DNA of 64,000 bases from Streptomyces flavidovirens DSM 40150 (GTDB lineage Bacteria; Actinomycetota; Actinomycetes; Streptomycetales; Streptomycetaceae): the NCBI RefSeq assembly GCF_000429085.1, contig NZ_AUBE01000016.1:1-64000 (forward strand), given 5' to 3'. The notes under the pieces were generated by a model. It did no database searches. It was not told where the DNA came from and was given only the letters and a program-made list of their open reading frames with translations. Position 1 is the stretch's first letter. The number at the start of each line of letters is the position of its first letter. This document shows positions 50,696 to 60,676 of the stretch, piece after piece. Position numbers and translations under genes: made by a program.

Positions 50696-50913
50696 GGTCG
50701 TAACTCCCTGCGTGATGGTGCTGCACTGCATCAGTCAGCGGCTATCGCCGCGGAGTCGTCGAACAGCTCAGCTGCCTGCGCCCCAGTCTACGTAGGGCCC
50801 AACGCGCATCCACTGACCGGAGTTACATCCCCCGCCCCTGTGAACGCGAGCCGTGGACCCATGATAGGCCGCGCTCCCGTCTCCATACCGGACGACGGGT
50901 CAACTGTCCAGGG

Positions 50914-51150
50914 TCAGCTGTCCAGCTTCATGAGCAGACCAAGCACGATAATGCAGGCGAACCACATCAGACCGACCACCACGGTGATGCGGTCGAGGTT
51001 GCGCTCGGCGACCGAGGACCCACCGACGGACGACTGCATGCCGCCGCCGAACATGTCGGAGAGACCGCCGCCCTTCCCCTTGTGCATCAGAACCAGCAGC
51101 ATCAGCAGCAGGCTGAAGACGATCAGGGCGATCGAGAACCCCATAACCAC
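50914..51150 (-). CDS. secG: SecG preprotein translocase subunit
   Basis: A 78-aa SecG with two membrane helices: the first is GFSIALIVFSLLLMLLVLMH; then the KGKGGGLSDMFGGGMQSSVGGSSVAERNLDR loop (split here by description, conserved GGL-D-FGGG), then the second helix VVVGLMWFACIIVLGLLM. It completes the SecYEG channel. GTG 51150 or ATG 51144 is the start. It is separated from tpiA by a strong hairpin. Confidence 0.93.
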   Translation of the reverse strand: MVMGFSIALIVFSLLLMLLVLMHKGKGGGLSDMFGGGMQSSVGGSSVAERNLDRITVVVGLMWFACIIVLGLLMKLDS

Positions 51151-51168
51151 GGCTGGACCAACTTCCTC

Positions 51169-51189
51169 GGACTTCGGACTTCGGACTTC
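51169..51189. repeat. Three tandem GGACTTC heptamers
   Basis: GGACTTC occurs three times in a row between secG and its upstream terminator. It is a short tandem repeat in the secG leader/promoter and may vary between strains. Confidence 0.7.
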
Positions 51190-51202
51190 GAAGACGGGCG
51201 AC

Positions 51203-51240
51203 GGGGGCCGGGCGGCTGCTGCACAGCCACCCCGGCCCCC
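51203..51240 (-). terminator. tpiA terminator hairpin
   Basis: GGGGGCCGGG (51203-51212) pairs with CCCGGCCCCC (51231-51240), and inner GGCTG/CAGCC (51214-51218 / 51224-51228) extends the stem. It lies after the tpiA stop and before secG. Confidence 0.8.
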
Positions 51241-51273
51241 GCCAGGGTACGACGGATCGGCCCTAGGGCCTAC

Positions 51274-52050
51274 TCACTGGTCGCGGAACCGGACGATCTT
51301 GACGAACTCGTCCGCGTCCAGCGCCGCGCCGCCCACCAGGGCCCCGTCGACGTCCGGCTGCGCCATGATCGCGGCGACGTTCCCGGACTTGACCGAGCCG
51401 CCGTACTGAATGCGGACCTTGTCGGCCAGCTCCTGCGAGTACAGCTCCGCGAGACGGCCGCGGATCGCTCCGCAGACCTCCTGCGCGTCCTCGGGAGTGG
51501 CGACCTCGCCGGTGCCGATGGCCCACACCGGCTCGTACGCGATCACGATGGACTCGGCCTGCTCGGCCGGGATGTCCTTGAGGCCGCCGTCGAGCTGGGC
51601 GAGCGTGTACGCGACCTGGTTGCCCGCCTTGCGGATGTCCAGGCCCTCGCCGACGCACAGGATCGGGGTCAGACCGTGCTTGTACGCGGCCTTCACCTTG
51701 GCGTTGCAGAGCTCGTCGGTCTCGTTGTGGTACTGCCGGCGCTCGGAGTGCCCGACGGCGACGAAGGCGCACTTGAGCTTGGCGAGCATCGCGCCCGAGA
51801 TCTCACCGGTGTACGCACCGGAGTCGTGCGCCGAGAGGTCCTGGGCACCGTACTTGATCTTGAGCTTGTCGCCGTCCACCAGCGTCTGTACGGACCGCAG
51901 GTCGGTGAAGGGGGGGAGGACCGCGACCTCTACGGCGTCGTAGTCCTTGTCGGCGAGCGCGAAGGAGAGCTTCTGGACGTGCGCGATGGCCTCAAGATGG
52001 TTGAGGTTCATCTTCCAGTTGCCCGCCATCAGCGGGAGTCGGTTGCTCAT
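51274..52050 (-). CDS. tpiA: Triosephosphate isomerase
   Basis: A 258-aa TIM enzyme interconverting dihydroxyacetone phosphate and glyceraldehyde 3-phosphate. It shows AGNWKMNLNH (Lys), FVAVGHSERRQYH (catalytic His), VIAYEPVWAIGTG (catalytic Glu) and IQYGGSVKSGNVAAIMAQPDVDGALVGGAALD. It starts 6 bases after the pgk stop and is likely co-transcribed with pgk. Confidence 0.96.
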   Translation of the reverse strand: MSNRLPLMAGNWKMNLNHLEAIAHVQKLSFALADKDYDAVEVAVLPPFTDLRSVQTLVDGDKLKIKYGAQDLSAHDSGAYTGEISGAMLAKLKCAFVAVGHSERRQYHNETDELCNAKVKAAYKHGLTPILCVGEGLDIRKAGNQVAYTLAQLDGGLKDIPAEQAESIVIAYEPVWAIGTGEVATPEDAQEVCGAIRGRLAELYSQELADKVRIQYGGSVKSGNVAAIMAQPDVDGALVGGAALDADEFVKIVRFRDQ

Positions 52051-52056
52051 TAAGGG

Positions 52057-53268
52057 TCAGTCCTCCAGTGCGGCGAGGCCGGGAAGCGTCTTGCCTTCGA
52101 GGTATTCGAGGCTCGCGCCGCCACCGGTCGAGATGTGGCCGAATGCGTTCTCGTCGAAGCCCAGGATGCGGACGGCGGCGGCGGAGTCGCCACCACCGAC
52201 CACCGTGAAGGCGGGGCTGTCGACGAGGGCCTGGGCGACCGCCTTGGTGCCCTCGGCGTAATCGGGGTGCTCGAAGACGCCCATCGGACCGTTCCAGAAG
52301 ACGGTGGCCGCGTCGGCGAGCTTCGATGCGTACAGCCTGCGGGTCTCCGGACCGATGTCCAGACCCTCCTGGTCGGCCGGAATGGCGTCCGCGGCGACCG
52401 TCGCCGGGTTCGCCGGAGCCTTCGTCTTCAGGTCCGGGAATTCCGCGGAGACCAGGACGTCGACGGGGAGCACGAACTCCACGCCCTTGGCCTTGGCGCG
52501 CTCCAGGTACTCCAGGACCGTCGGGATCTGGTCCTTCTGGAGCAGCGAGATGCCGACCTCGTGGCCCTGCGCCTTGAGGAAGGTGTACGCCATGCCGCCG
52601 CCGACCAGGATGCGGTCGGCCTTCTCAAGGAGGTGGTCGATCACGCCGAGCTTGTCGGAGACCTTGGCGCCGCCGAGGACCACGACGTACGGCCGCTTGA
52701 CGTCCTCGGTGAGCTTCTTCAGGACGCCGACCTCGGTGGCGATGAGGCCGCCCGCGACGTGCGGCAGGCGGGCCGGCAGGTCGAAGACCGAGGCGTGCTT
52801 GCGGTGCACGGCGCCGAAGCCGTCACCGACGTACACATCGGCGAGCTGGGCCAGCTGGTCCGCGAAGGCGCCGCGCTCGGCGTCGTCCTTCGACGTCTCG
52901 CCGGCGTTGAAGCGGAGGTTCTCGACGACCGCGACCTGGCCGTCGGCCAGGCCCGCGACGACGGCCTTGGCGGACTCGCCGACCGTGTCGGTCGCGAAGG
53001 CGACGTCCGTCTTGAGAAGTTCACCGAGGCGCGCCGCGGCCGGGGCGAGCGAGAAGGCCGGGTCCGGGGCGCCCTTGGGGCGGCCCAGGTGCGAGGCGAC
53101 GACGACCCGGGCGCCCGCGGCGGCGAGCTTCTCGATCGTCGGCTGGACGGCGCGGATGCGGCCGTCGTCGGTGATGGTGGTGCCTTCGAGGGGCACGTTG
53201 AGGTCGGCGCGGACGAATACCCGCTTGCCCGCGACCCCTTCGGCGAGAAGTTCGTCGATCGTCTTCAT
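52057..53268 (-). CDS. pgk: Phosphoglycerate kinase
   Basis: A 403-aa glycolytic kinase making ATP from 1,3-bisphosphoglycerate. It shows RVFVRADLNVPL, ASHLGRPKGAPDP, ENLRFNAGETS, GGAKVSDKLGVIDHLL, GGGMAYTFLKAQG and the C-terminal VVGGGDSAAAVR. ATG 53268 is the family start; an in-frame extension to 53295 is not needed. A hairpin at 53305-53344 separates it from gap. Confidence 0.96.
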   Translation of the reverse strand: MKTIDELLAEGVAGKRVFVRADLNVPLEGTTITDDGRIRAVQPTIEKLAAAGARVVVASHLGRPKGAPDPAFSLAPAAARLGELLKTDVAFATDTVGESAKAVVAGLADGQVAVVENLRFNAGETSKDDAERGAFADQLAQLADVYVGDGFGAVHRKHASVFDLPARLPHVAGGLIATEVGVLKKLTEDVKRPYVVVLGGAKVSDKLGVIDHLLEKADRILVGGGMAYTFLKAQGHEVGISLLQKDQIPTVLEYLERAKAKGVEFVLPVDVLVSAEFPDLKTKAPANPATVAADAIPADQEGLDIGPETRRLYASKLADAATVFWNGPMGVFEHPDYAEGTKAVAQALVDSPAFTVVGGGDSAAAVRILGFDENAFGHISTGGGASLEYLEGKTLPGLAALED

Positions 53269-53304
53269 CTGTTTACTGGACTCCTTGGGAGACAAAACAC
53301 GTGA

Positions 53305-53344
53305 CAGGGCCCGGGCGGCGCCGCGTTGCGCTGCCCGAGCCCTG
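53305..53344 (-). terminator. Hairpin between gap and pgk
   Basis: CAGGGCCCGGGC (53305-53316) and GCCCGAGCCCTG (53333-53344) pair in 11 of 12 positions. It should terminate or attenuate gap transcription before pgk-tpiA. Confidence 0.65.
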
Positions 53345-53373
53345 TGCTCACATCGAGGTGCCTGCCGGACGGA

Positions 53374-54378
<1,005 letters not shown>

Positions 54379-54505
54379 GAAACCGATCTCCTCGTTGGTA
54401 CGCCGGGTTTCGACGCCGGCGAGATGTATGGGATGTCCCCGACCGCTTCCGACCCTACCTCTACGTGGCGCTGTGGGTGACATCGAGCGGCCCCGTACGC
54501 GGCAC

Positions 54506-54542
54506 GGCGGCCCGTACTCCCCAGTAGGGGCACGGACCGCCG
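54506..54542 (-). terminator. Imperfect hairpin after the carboxypeptidase gene
   Basis: GGCGGCCCGTACTCCCC (about 54506-54522) and GGGGCACGGACCGCC (about 54527-54541) pair imperfectly, just past the stop at 54552. Confidence 0.45.
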
Positions 54543-54551
54543 CCCCCGGCG

Positions 54552-57521
54552 TCAGCGCCGCAGCGAACTCAGCGCCTTACCGAGCAGCGCGGCCCGCTCG
54601 GCGGCGCCCGGAACGTGCTCCAGGCCGAATCCGAAGAGGACCGTGTCACGCGTAGTGACCGCCGCGTAGGACTTGAACAGCTCGCCCGAGCGGGCCCAGT
54701 CGCCTCCGGCGGCGGGGCTTCCGGCCGGGGCTCCCGGCACGGTCCAGGCACCGAGCGACGTCTCGAAGCCCTCGCTCTCCTGGTCGGCCCCGCCGACGGT
54801 CAGGCGCGCGTCGTCCACGAAGACGCCGCGGCCGCCGCTGCCGGGGTCGGTGATGGAGCTGAGCGCCAGCTCGACCTTCTTGCCCGCGTAGGCGCTGAGG
54901 TCGAAGGAGACCTGCTTCCAGCCGCCGGACGAGCCGGTGAAGCTGTTCCACGCGCCACTGGTGCCGGTCGCCGTGCAGCCGCCCGCCTCCAGGGTGAGGT
55001 AGTGGCGCAGGAAGGGGTGTCCGTTGATGTAGTAGCCCTGGTCGCACTCGGCCGGTACCGCGGTCCTGGTGGCGCCGCCCGCTTCGGACAGCGTGGTCCA
55101 GTCCTCGGCGCCCACGGTGTGTGCCTCCAGAACGGCGTGGTCGTAGGCGTTCTCGGTGTTCCAGTTGAGGGCGAGACGCAACTGCGGCTTGTCCGCCGCG
55201 CTCACCCCGGTGAGGTCGACCGTACGGGCGAGGCGCTTCCAGGTGCCGTCCTCGTGCGCGGCGGCGGCCATCCACCGGCCCGCGTACGGGGCGTACGGAT
55301 TGACGACTCCCGTGTAGCGGCCCGCGTGCGCGCTCTGGAACTGCGGGAACCGCTCGGCCGGCAGCGTGTCCGAGGTGACGGTGTACGCGCCCGCGGCGTC
55401 CAGCGGGTTTCCGGGCGCTCCCGTGAGCGGGCTGTCCGTTCCCGCGAGTGTTCCCGTGCCGGTGAATCCGGTGGCGCCGGCGGCGTTCGTACGCCCGTAG
55501 GCGCCGAGGTAGTACTGGCTGAAGTCGTTGGTGACGGCCGGGCCGACGAGCGCGTTGCCACCCGCCAGTTCACCGGCCTCGATCAGCTTGCCGCCCTCGT
55601 TGAGGAACGCCCGTACGGCCAGCTGGGTGGGGCCTGTGGGCGCCTTGGCGCCGGTGTAGTGGACAGCGGTGCGGAAGTGGGAGAGGACGCCGAGCGCGTG
55701 CGGTGCGCCGTGGGTGGCGACGTCCCAGACGGCGGCACTGCGGCCGTTCGCCCTGAGCGCGTCGACGTACTTCTGTGCGTGCTGCGCCGGTGCGCCCTCT
55801 TCGGCGATCACCAGCGTGTCCGCGCGGGAACGCTTCGCGACCGTGTACGTGAAGTGCTCGCTGGAGGTGCGCTTGCCGGCCTTGGTGCGTCCGGTGAACC
55901 ACACCTCCACCTTGTCGCCGGGCCCGGCGTCCTCGACCTCCGCGCGGTACTCGTCGAACCAGAGGTTGTCCTCGCCGCCGTAGGTCTCGCCGCCCTTCCA
56001 GCGCTCCAGGTCCTCGTCGTGCGTACGGCCGCCGTTGACGCGGTAGTTGAGCTCCTTGTCGCGCAGGGACTTGCGGGCTGTTACGGCGACCTCCTGGTCG
56101 CCTCCGCGTGCGTAGGACGTCGTGAAGGTGTCCGGTGTGAAGTCGGGGGCCGCCATACCGACGGCCGAGGACGGCCGGTCGGGGTGGGCGGCGGTCTCCG
56201 CGACGGAGAGCGCGAAGGGGATGTTCTTGGCGAACTCCGCCTGGATCAGCTTCTCGTCGTCGGGGAAGTTGAATCCGGACTGGCAGTCCTCGGGCTTCCA
56301 CTGGTCATCGGGGTCGATGTTCGACGCCGTCTGGCAGGTGGTCATCTCCGGGGTGAACATCATCGTGCCGTTGACGTTGGCCGCGTGCCCGTCGGCCTCG
56401 CCGTTGGTCGTGTAGAGCTCGGAGGAGACCTGCGGGTGGTATCCGGGAACGGCGGGCTTCTCGGGCGTTCCCGCGAGCGCCTTGTAGAGCACGTCGTCGG
56501 GGGTCGGCGTGGCGACCTGCCAGCCGACTCCGTAGAGGATCAGCTCGGCGGCGGAGTGGTAGTTGATGCCGTACTCGAAACCGATGCGCTTCTGCAGGCG
56601 GTCGAGCGCCTGCGTCTCGGGTTCGGACATGGGGGACGCGCCGCGGTAGGTGGAGCTGGCGGGGTTGGGTGACGAACCCTCGTTGTCGTAGCCCCACTTG
56701 TAGGCAAAGTTGCGGTTGAGGTCGACGCCGTCGCTCGCGGTGTACTTGCCGTCGGCGTCGATGTCGCGCATGTTCTTGCGCCAGAGGCGGTCGCCCGCCG
56801 GGTCGTGGGTCCAGTCGTAGCCGTCCGGGTTGGCGGAGAGCACGAACCACAGCTCGGTGGAGTCCACGATCTTCGTGATGCGGCGGTCCTTGCCGTACCG
56901 GTCCAGGTAGTGGTGCATCAGCCGCCGGGTCATCTCCGGGGTGATCCACTCACGGGCGTGCTGGTTGGACAGGTAGAGCACGGAGGGCTTGGCGCCGTCC
57001 TTGGTCTTCTTGGCGCCCTTGGTGAGCTTGAGGGCGAGGATGTCCTTGCCCTGGTAGCTCTTGCCGATGGAGACGACCTTGGTGAGGTCCGGGTGCGCCT
57101 GGCCGGCCTTGACGATCTCCTCCTGGAGATTTCCCTTGCCGCTGTACGGGCGGTAGACGCCGTCTCCGGCTGCGGCGATGCGGGACTCGGTCTTCGCCGA
57201 GACCTTGCGCTCGGTGAGGTTCCTGACGCCCTTGGCGGCCAGGTCCTCGGCCTGGGCGTCGGTGAGGAAGAGCTCGACGCGCGCCGTGCCCTTCTCCGGT
57301 GCGCGTTCGCCCATCTCGTGGGCGTCCTGGCCGGCGGCCAGGAGCAGGGGTATCTGCTCCTTGGTGACGTCGGCGTTGAACACCTTGACGGCGTCGGCGC
57401 CCGCGTCGGCCCCGGCCGCGCCGGTGGCGCCCGTCCCGTCGGCCTGCGCGACCGGTGCCACCGTCACACCGCCGATGAGCAATGCGCCCGCTGCGAGGGT
57501 CGATCTCGCTCTGCGTCTCAT
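54552..57521 (-). CDS. Secreted M14 zinc carboxypeptidase
   Basis: A 989-aa secreted metallopeptidase. Residues 1-27 are a Sec signal (ends VAQADG). A propeptide-like region (about 40-115) with AARVELFLTDAQAEDLAAKGV-type sequence precedes the catalytic M14 domain (about 120-440). Zinc ligands lie in NQHAREWITPE (about 185-190) and INYHSAAELILYG (His near 323); NPDGYDW and a Glu in MMFTPEMTTC (about 393) fit the family. The C-terminal 450 residues or so hold beta-rich modules with an immune-inhibitor-A/MAM-like part (GGRGVFVDDARLTVGG). It probably degrades extracellular peptides. GGGGGG upstream of ATG 57521 is a plausible ribosome site. Confidence 0.9.
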   Translation of the reverse strand: MRRRARSTLAAGALLIGGVTVAPVAQADGTGATGAAGADAGADAVKVFNADVTKEQIPLLLAAGQDAHEMGERAPEKGTARVELFLTDAQAEDLAAKGVRNLTERKVSAKTESRIAAAGDGVYRPYSGKGNLQEEIVKAGQAHPDLTKVVSIGKSYQGKDILALKLTKGAKKTKDGAKPSVLYLSNQHAREWITPEMTRRLMHHYLDRYGKDRRITKIVDSTELWFVLSANPDGYDWTHDPAGDRLWRKNMRDIDADGKYTASDGVDLNRNFAYKWGYDNEGSSPNPASSTYRGASPMSEPETQALDRLQKRIGFEYGINYHSAAELILYGVGWQVATPTPDDVLYKALAGTPEKPAVPGYHPQVSSELYTTNGEADGHAANVNGTMMFTPEMTTCQTASNIDPDDQWKPEDCQSGFNFPDDEKLIQAEFAKNIPFALSVAETAAHPDRPSSAVGMAAPDFTPDTFTTSYARGGDQEVAVTARKSLRDKELNYRVNGGRTHDEDLERWKGGETYGGEDNLWFDEYRAEVEDAGPGDKVEVWFTGRTKAGKRTSSEHFTYTVAKRSRADTLVIAEEGAPAQHAQKYVDALRANGRSAAVWDVATHGAPHALGVLSHFRTAVHYTGAKAPTGPTQLAVRAFLNEGGKLIEAGELAGGNALVGPAVTNDFSQYYLGAYGRTNAAGATGFTGTGTLAGTDSPLTGAPGNPLDAAGAYTVTSDTLPAERFPQFQSAHAGRYTGVVNPYAPYAGRWMAAAAHEDGTWKRLARTVDLTGVSAADKPQLRLALNWNTENAYDHAVLEAHTVGAEDWTTLSEAGGATRTAVPAECDQGYYINGHPFLRHYLTLEAGGCTATGTSGAWNSFTGSSGGWKQVSFDLSAYAGKKVELALSSITDPGSGGRGVFVDDARLTVGGADQESEGFETSLGAWTVPGAPAGSPAAGGDWARSGELFKSYAAVTTRDTVLFGFGLEHVPGAAERAALLGKALSSLRR

Positions 57522-57616
57522 GAGCCCCCCTTGCTGTTGCCTGCCACGTCAGTAGACAGACGACAGGCTCATGACAGTTCATGATCATGTCAATAGTGCC
57601 TGCGGGGTACGCGAAA

Positions 57617-57649
57617 CCGCCGCCGTGCCCCAGGGGACACCGGCGGCGG
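57617..57649 (-). terminator. whiA operon terminator hairpin
   Basis: CCGCCGCCGTG (57617-57627) pairs with CACCGGCGGCGG (57638-57649) with one bulge and a 10-base loop, after the whiA stop. Confidence 0.65.
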
Positions 57650-57693
57650 CGAGCCGTACGCAGACGTGCGGAGAGCTGCTGAAGGGTGCCGGA

Positions 57694-58683
57694 TCAGCCG
57701 ACCAGGCCGTCGGCCATCTCCTCGGTGATCGTGGACTCCGTACCGGGGATACCCAGGTCCTGAGCCCGCTTGTCCGCCATGGCCAGCAGACGGCGGATGC
57801 GGCCCGCAACGGCGTCCTTCGTGAGCGGCGGGTCGGCCAGCGCGCCCAGCTCCTCCAGGGATGCCTGCTTGTGGTCCATGCGCAGCCGTCCGGCGGCGGC
57901 GAGGTGCTCGGGCACCTCTTCGCCGAGGATCTCCAGTGCACGGCCCACCCGGGCACCCGCCGCGACGGCCGCGCGCGCCGAGCGGCGCAGGTTGGCGTCG
58001 TCGAAGTTGGCCAGCCGGTTGGCGGTGGCGCGGACCTCGCGGCGCATCCGCCGCTCCTCCCAGGCCAGCACCGACTCGTGCGCGCCGAGACGGGTCAGCA
58101 GGGCCCCGATCGCGTCCCCGTCCCGTACGACGACACGGTCCACGCCGCGCACCTCGCGCGCCTTGGCACCGATGGAGAGCCTGCGGGCGGCGCCGACGAG
58201 GGCGAGGGCGGCCTCGGGTCCGGGGCAGGTGACTTCCAGCGAGGACGAGCGGCCCGGCTCGGTGAGCGAGCCGTGCGCGAGGAACGCGCCGCGCCAGGCG
58301 GCCTCGGCGTCACACGTGGCGCCGGAGACGACCTGCGGGGGCAGCCCGCGGATGGGGCGGCCGCGGCCGTCGACCAGCCCGGTCTGGCGCGCCAGCTGGT
58401 CGCCGCCCGCCACCACCCGTACGAGGTAACGGGAGCCACGTCGCAGACCGCTCGGGGCCATCACCACCAGCTCGGAGTGGTGCCCGAAGATCTCCAGGAT
58501 GTCCTTCTTGAGCCTGCGCGCCGCGAAGCTCACGTCCAGCTCCGCCTCGATCACAATCCGGCCGCTCACCAGGTGCAGCCCGCCCGCGAACCGAAGAATC
58601 GCCGAGACCTCCGCCTTCCTGCAGCAGGTCCGGGTGACGGGGAGCCGGGAGATTTCGTCCTTCACCGCTGCCGTCATCGCCAT
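57694..58683 (-). CDS. whiA: Sporulation regulator WhiA
   Basis: A 329-aa WhiA, which with WhiB starts sporulation septation in Streptomyces aerial hyphae. It has the N-terminal MTAAVKDEISRLPVTRTCCRKAEVSAILRFAGGLHL, a LAGLIDADG-like homing-endonuclease-derived body (AAWRGAFLAHGSLTEPG), and the C-terminal HTH (ERRMRREVRATANRLANFDDANLRRS, ... LKDA-type PPLTKDAVAGRIRRLLAMA). ATG 58683 overlaps the yvcK stop by ten bases; the ATG at 58677 would make a four-base ATGA overlap. It is the last gene of uvrC-rapZ-yvcK-whiA. Confidence 0.96.
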   Translation of the reverse strand: MAMTAAVKDEISRLPVTRTCCRKAEVSAILRFAGGLHLVSGRIVIEAELDVSFAARRLKKDILEIFGHHSELVVMAPSGLRRGSRYLVRVVAGGDQLARQTGLVDGRGRPIRGLPPQVVSGATCDAEAAWRGAFLAHGSLTEPGRSSSLEVTCPGPEAALALVGAARRLSIGAKAREVRGVDRVVVRDGDAIGALLTRLGAHESVLAWEERRMRREVRATANRLANFDDANLRRSARAAVAAGARVGRALEILGEEVPEHLAAAGRLRMDHKQASLEELGALADPPLTKDAVAGRIRRLLAMADKRAQDLGIPGTESTITEEMADGLVG

Positions 58684-59708
58684 GGGCCGATCCTTCCATG
58701 CATCCGAAAAATACGGTCGTACGCGGCGGCCAACAGCTCCGGGTCGTGCTTCGGGGAGCCGTCGGGCGCGGCGACCGGCGCCAGCTCGACCGCGGCCCCG
58801 AGCCGCTTGGCGGCATCGGCGAGGGACTCGCGATCGGGCACGGCAGCCTCGTCGGCCAACACCACGTCCAGGGCGAGTTTAGGGGCGTGTCGTCCCAAAA
58901 CCTCCAAATGACGCTGCGGAGAGAAGCCATCGGTTTCTCCGGGTTGCGGTGCGAGGTTGAGCGACAGGACCCGGCGGGCCTTCGTCTGTGTGAGCGCGTC
59001 GAGCAGCTCGGGCACCAGGAGGTGCGGAATCACCGACGAGAACCACGAGCCGGGACCGAGCACCACCCAGTCCGCGTCGAGCACGGCGGCGACGGCCTCG
59101 GGGACGGCCGGCGGGCCCTGCGGGACGAGGTGTACGGACTGCACCTCGCCGGGGGTGAGCGCCACGGTCGCCTGGCCGCGCACCGTGTCCACGTCGTCCG
59201 GGCGCAGGGGATCGTGCCCCCGTACGAGCGCCTGGAGCTCCAGCGGCACGGCGGACATGGGCAGCACCCGGCCGTGCGCGCCGAGGAGCCTGCCGACCAG
59301 GTCCAGGGCCTGGACGTGGTCGCCGAGCTGCTCCCACAGGGCGACGATCAGCAGATTGCCGACGGCGTGGTCGTGCAGGTCGCCGCGGCTGGAGAAGCGG
59401 TGCTGGATGACGCGCGACCAGGTCTGGCCCCAGTCGTCGTCCCCGCACAGCGCGGCGAGAGCCTTGCGCAGGTCACCCGGCGGCAGTACGCCCAGTTCGT
59501 CGCGCAGCCGCCCGCTGGAGCCGCCGTCGTCGGCGACGGTGACCACCGCGGTCAGGTCGCCGGTGATGCGGCGCAGCGCCGTGAGCGATGCCGAGAGGCC
59601 CATCCCGCCGCCGAGCGCGACGACCTTGGGCTGGGCGCCGCGCTTGCGCTGCGGCCGCGCGGCGTCATTGCCACGCAGCCGCCGCAGACGGAAGTTGCGT
59701 CCGGTCAC
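58674..59708 (-). CDS. yvcK: YvcK/CofD-like regulator of envelope and carbon metabolism
   Basis: A 344-aa YvcK protein (gluconeogenesis-factor family, CofD fold). It shows KVVALGGGMGLSASLTALRR, VTVADDGGSSGRLRDELGVLPPGDLRKALAAL, DHAVGNLLIVALWEQ and VVLGPGSWFSSVIPHLLVPEL. In other bacteria YvcK binds UDP-GlcNAc and affects cell-wall growth. The N-terminus has a basic Arg/Asn-rich 25-residue extension. The GTG overlaps the rapZ stop by GTGA. Confidence 0.93.
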   Translation of the reverse strand: MTGRNFRLRRLRGNDAARPQRKRGAQPKVVALGGGMGLSASLTALRRITGDLTAVVTVADDGGSSGRLRDELGVLPPGDLRKALAALCGDDDWGQTWSRVIQHRFSSRGDLHDHAVGNLLIVALWEQLGDHVQALDLVGRLLGAHGRVLPMSAVPLELQALVRGHDPLRPDDVDTVRGQATVALTPGEVQSVHLVPQGPPAVPEAVAAVLDADWVVLGPGSWFSSVIPHLLVPELLDALTQTKARRVLSLNLAPQPGETDGFSPQRHLEVLGRHAPKLALDVVLADEAAVPDRESLADAAKRLGAAVELAPVAAPDGSPKHDPELLAAAYDRIFRMHGRIGPWR

Positions 59709-60676
59709 TCGCGCCCCATGTCCCGGTGGACGAGGACGGTCTCGACGCCTTCGGAGGAGAGGCGGGCCGCCAGCTTCTCCGACATGGCGACGCTGCGGTG
59801 CTTGCCGCCCGTACAGCCGACGGCGATGGTGACGTAGCGCTTGCCCTCGCGGCGGTAGCCGGCGGCGATGAGCTGGAGCAGCTCGGTGTACTGGTCGAGG
59901 AACTCCTTGGCGCCCGGCTGGTTGAAGACGTAACCGGAGACCTCTTCGTTGAGGCCGGTGAAGGGGCGCAGCTCCGGGACCCAGTGGGGGTTCGGCAGGA
60001 AGCGGCAGTCGACGACGAGGTCGGCATCCACCGGAAGGCCGTACTTGTAGCCGAACGACATGACCGTGGCACGCAGCTGCGGCTCGTCGTCGCCCGCGAA
60101 CTGGGCGTCCATCTTGGCGCGCAGCTCGTGGACGTTGAGGCTGGAGGTGTCGATGACCAGGTCGGCGTCGCCGCGCAGCTCGCGCAGCAGGTCGCGCTCG
60201 GCCGCGATGCCGTCCGTGATCCGGCCGTCGCCCTGGAGCGGGTGGGGGCGGCGTACGGATTCGAAACGGCGTACCAGGGCGTCGTCCGAGGACTCCAGGA
60301 AGACGATCCGCCGGGTGACCTCCTTGGCGTCCAGGTCGGCCAGGGACTCGCGGAGGTTGTCGAAGAAGCGCCGGCCCCGGACGTCGACGACGACGGCGAT
60401 CCGGGCGACGTTGCCCTGCGAGCGGGCGCCGAGCTCCACCATGGTGGGGATCAGGGCGGGCGGCAGGTTGTCGACGACGAACCAGCCGAGGTCTTCGAGG
60501 CACTTCGCGGCGGTGCTGCGGCCCGCTCCCGACATGCCCGAGATGATCACCAGCTCGGGGATGGCCGGCTCGGCCGCCTCACCGTTGTGGCCGTTGTGAC
60601 CGTTCTGACCGGTTTCACCGGTTTCCCCGGTCGTGCCCGTACTCACGTGTGCTCCGTCTCCGTCGTGCTCAGTCAT
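59705..60676 (-). CDS. rapZ: RapZ-like nucleotide-binding protein (YvcJ)
   Basis: A 323-aa P-loop protein. The Walker A motif is SGMSGAGRSTAAK, followed by GWFVVDNLPPALIP, and a C-terminal domain with SFGYKYGLPVDADLVVDCRFLPNPHW and GCTGGKHRSVAMSEKLA. RapZ controls glmS-related RNAs in E. coli; in Gram-positives the role is less clear. Residues 14-33 are a low-complexity Thr/Gly/Asn/His repeat in front of the P-loop domain. It is coupled by ATGA to uvrC and by GTGA to yvcK. Confidence 0.93.
   Translation of the reverse strand: MTEHDGDGAHVSTGTTGETGETGQNGHNGHNGEAAEPAIPELVIISGMSGAGRSTAAKCLEDLGWFVVDNLPPALIPTMVELGARSQGNVARIAVVVDVRGRRFFDNLRESLADLDAKEVTRRIVFLESSDDALVRRFESVRRPHPLQGDGRITDGIAAERDLLRELRGDADLVIDTSSLNVHELRAKMDAQFAGDDEPQLRATVMSFGYKYGLPVDADLVVDCRFLPNPHWVPELRPFTGLNEEVSGYVFNQPGAKEFLDQYTELLQLIAAGYRREGKRYVTIAVGCTGGKHRSVAMSEKLAARLSSEGVETVLVHRDMGRE

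Noticed and set aside
60250..60262. GGATTCGAA-like sequence resembling a tRNA T-loop complement
   Set aside because: It lies inside the coding sequence of rapZ, and no acceptor, D or anticodon stems can be drawn around it.
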